64,000 nt of DNA, taken from contig JAKJXP020000067.1 of NCBI GenBank assembly GCA_022225965.2, positions 124,001 to 188,000 of the forward strand. Direction: 5' to 3'. The notes beneath the pieces are model-generated. The model searched no databases and was not told where the DNA came from. It was given only the letters and a program-made list of their open reading frames with translations. Shown here piece after piece: positions 63,266 through 64,000 of this stretch; the stretch's first letter is position 1; every line of letters starts with the position of its first letter. The DNA comes from Diatrype stigma (Eukaryota; Ascomycota; Sordariomycetes; Xylariales; Diatrypaceae). Both the position numbers and the translations under genes were made by a program.

Positions 63266-63577
63266 GGCGGGCTGATATGGCTTTCGGTTTCTGGTATAAG
63301 TAGTTCTCCATGAAAATGTGTCATGCTGGTAGTCAGTCCGACTAATGTTCGCATAGCCTTGTTGAGGCAAGCATTGATAGGCGGTTAGGTAGAGGTACGT
63401 AGAGATATATTTTACCGCGTTTTGCATGTTGCAGTTGGTTGGATAAGTTTGATTGTATTGGACTTCTTGAAAATCAGGAGGACATGGGCAGGGTTCATTC
63501 CTGTAAGTAACTAGTAACCACCTGAGCCAAAGCAACCCAATAATTTCAACTGTCGTGTCGTACCTTACTTAACCTAC
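63266..63577. other. Intergenic region between convergent GH115 and aldoxime dehydratase-like genes
   Basis: About 310 bp that should contain both 3' ends. No feature recognised. Confidence 0.55.
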
Positions 63578-64000
63578 CTATGCCAACGAAGCCAACATCC
63601 CCGTACCCCCGTGACACCCGATATACTCGAACAGCTGCTGCTCCGGCTCCAGGACGAGCACCTCGTGGAACAGCCGCAAGCCGATGCTGTTGTCGAGGCT
63701 GCGCGCGTACCGGAAGAAGCCCCGGAAGATATCCAAATGCGTCTGGTGCTCCCGGGACCAGGCCTCCAGCGACGCGAGCTCGTCGAAGTACGCCAGGCCG
63801 AACGTGCGATCCGTGCTGTCATTGTTCTGGTCGTCCTCGCCGACCACGTCCATGAACCGGCAGCTGTAGCACCCCACCTCGCCCCCGCGGTCCCGCAGGA
63901 AGCCCATCCCCCGCGCCAGCACCGGGTGCATCGTCTCGAGATACAGCGTCCGCTCCTCGGAGCGCGTGGCGCTCCAGTCCTGCCCCGATCGGATTATCGC
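63578..64000 (-). CDS. Aldoxime dehydratase-like heme protein, C-terminal part, truncated by window edge
   Basis: 140 codons are visible, open to the right edge (AIIRSGQDWSATRSEERTLY at the edge) and ending at a stop at 63578-63580. The sequence matches the C-terminal part of phenylacetaldoxime dehydratase family proteins: GMGFLRDRGGEVGCYSCRFM, TFGLAYFDELASLEAWSREH, THLDIFRGFFRYARSL, LRLFHEVLVLEP and FEYIGCHGGTGML. These enzymes use ferrous heme to dehydrate aldoximes to nitriles. The His in QTHLDIF and the His in LFHEV are the probable heme-ligand and catalytic positions by family pattern. There is no intron in the visible part. It is convergent with the GH115 gene. Assignment is by remembered motifs; the N-terminal half is outside the window. 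Confidence 0.82.
   Translation of the reverse strand, partial: AIIRSGQDWSATRSEERTLYLETMHPVLARGMGFLRDRGGEVGCYSCRFMDVVGEDDQNNDSTDRTFGLAYFDELASLEAWSREHQTHLDIFRGFFRYARSLDNSIGLRLFHEVLVLEPEQQLFEYIGCHGGTGMLASLA

Overview
The window reads as a filamentous ascomycete genome (Pezizomycotina, probably Sordariomycetes; I cannot name the species). Short GT-AG introns, a fungal NACHT protein, a secreted GH115 enzyme, a KDM5-type demethylase and a very large AT-rich block with stop codons in every coding remnant all point that way. In the block CpA/TpG are scarce while CpG persists, the signature of repeat-induced point mutation (RIP).

Layout. 1-3619 (-): 5' part of a NACHT/STAND (NLR-like) gene that runs off the left edge. 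3620-4550: intergenic. 4551-42352: a 37.8-kb RIP-degraded nest of transposons. 42424-42552: a short direct repeat and an 85-bp MITE. 42877-43934 (+): SLX1 endonuclease subunit. 43935-47552: intergenic, rich in TACCTAGGTA-like palindromes. 47553-53425 (+): KDM5/JARID1 demethylase, 5 exons. 54623-56850 (-): cytochrome P450, 7 exons. 59879-63265 (+): GH115 xylan alpha-glucuronidase, 6 exons. 63578-64000 (-): 3' part of an aldoxime dehydratase-like gene running off the right edge.

The nest can be read as layers. The outermost element is a TA-flanked, Tc1/mariner-pogo-type DNA transposon with 42-bp perfect terminal inverted repeats (4551-4592 and 42311-42352) and a ruined DDE transposase at about 32.7-34.1 kb. 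It was split by Gypsy-1 (4621-32534, 122-bp LTRs, + strand) and by Gypsy-3 (about 34175-42081, - strand). Gypsy-1 was then split by Gypsy-2 (9138-25954, 260-bp LTRs, TSD TTTAC, - strand). Gypsy-2 was split by a Copia element (10828-17050, 182-bp LTRs, - strand), which is the least decayed and so probably the youngest. The MITE just outside shares the start of the outer inverted repeat.

The single-copy genes on both sides show no RIP. They cover DNA repair (SLX1), chromatin (KDM5), hemicellulose breakdown (GH115), oxidative metabolism (P450, aldoxime dehydratase) and self/non-self-type surveillance (NACHT protein). Apart from a speculative P450-dehydratase link I see no shared pathway. Exon boundaries come from splice consensus, reading frame and family alignment from memory; no searches were run.
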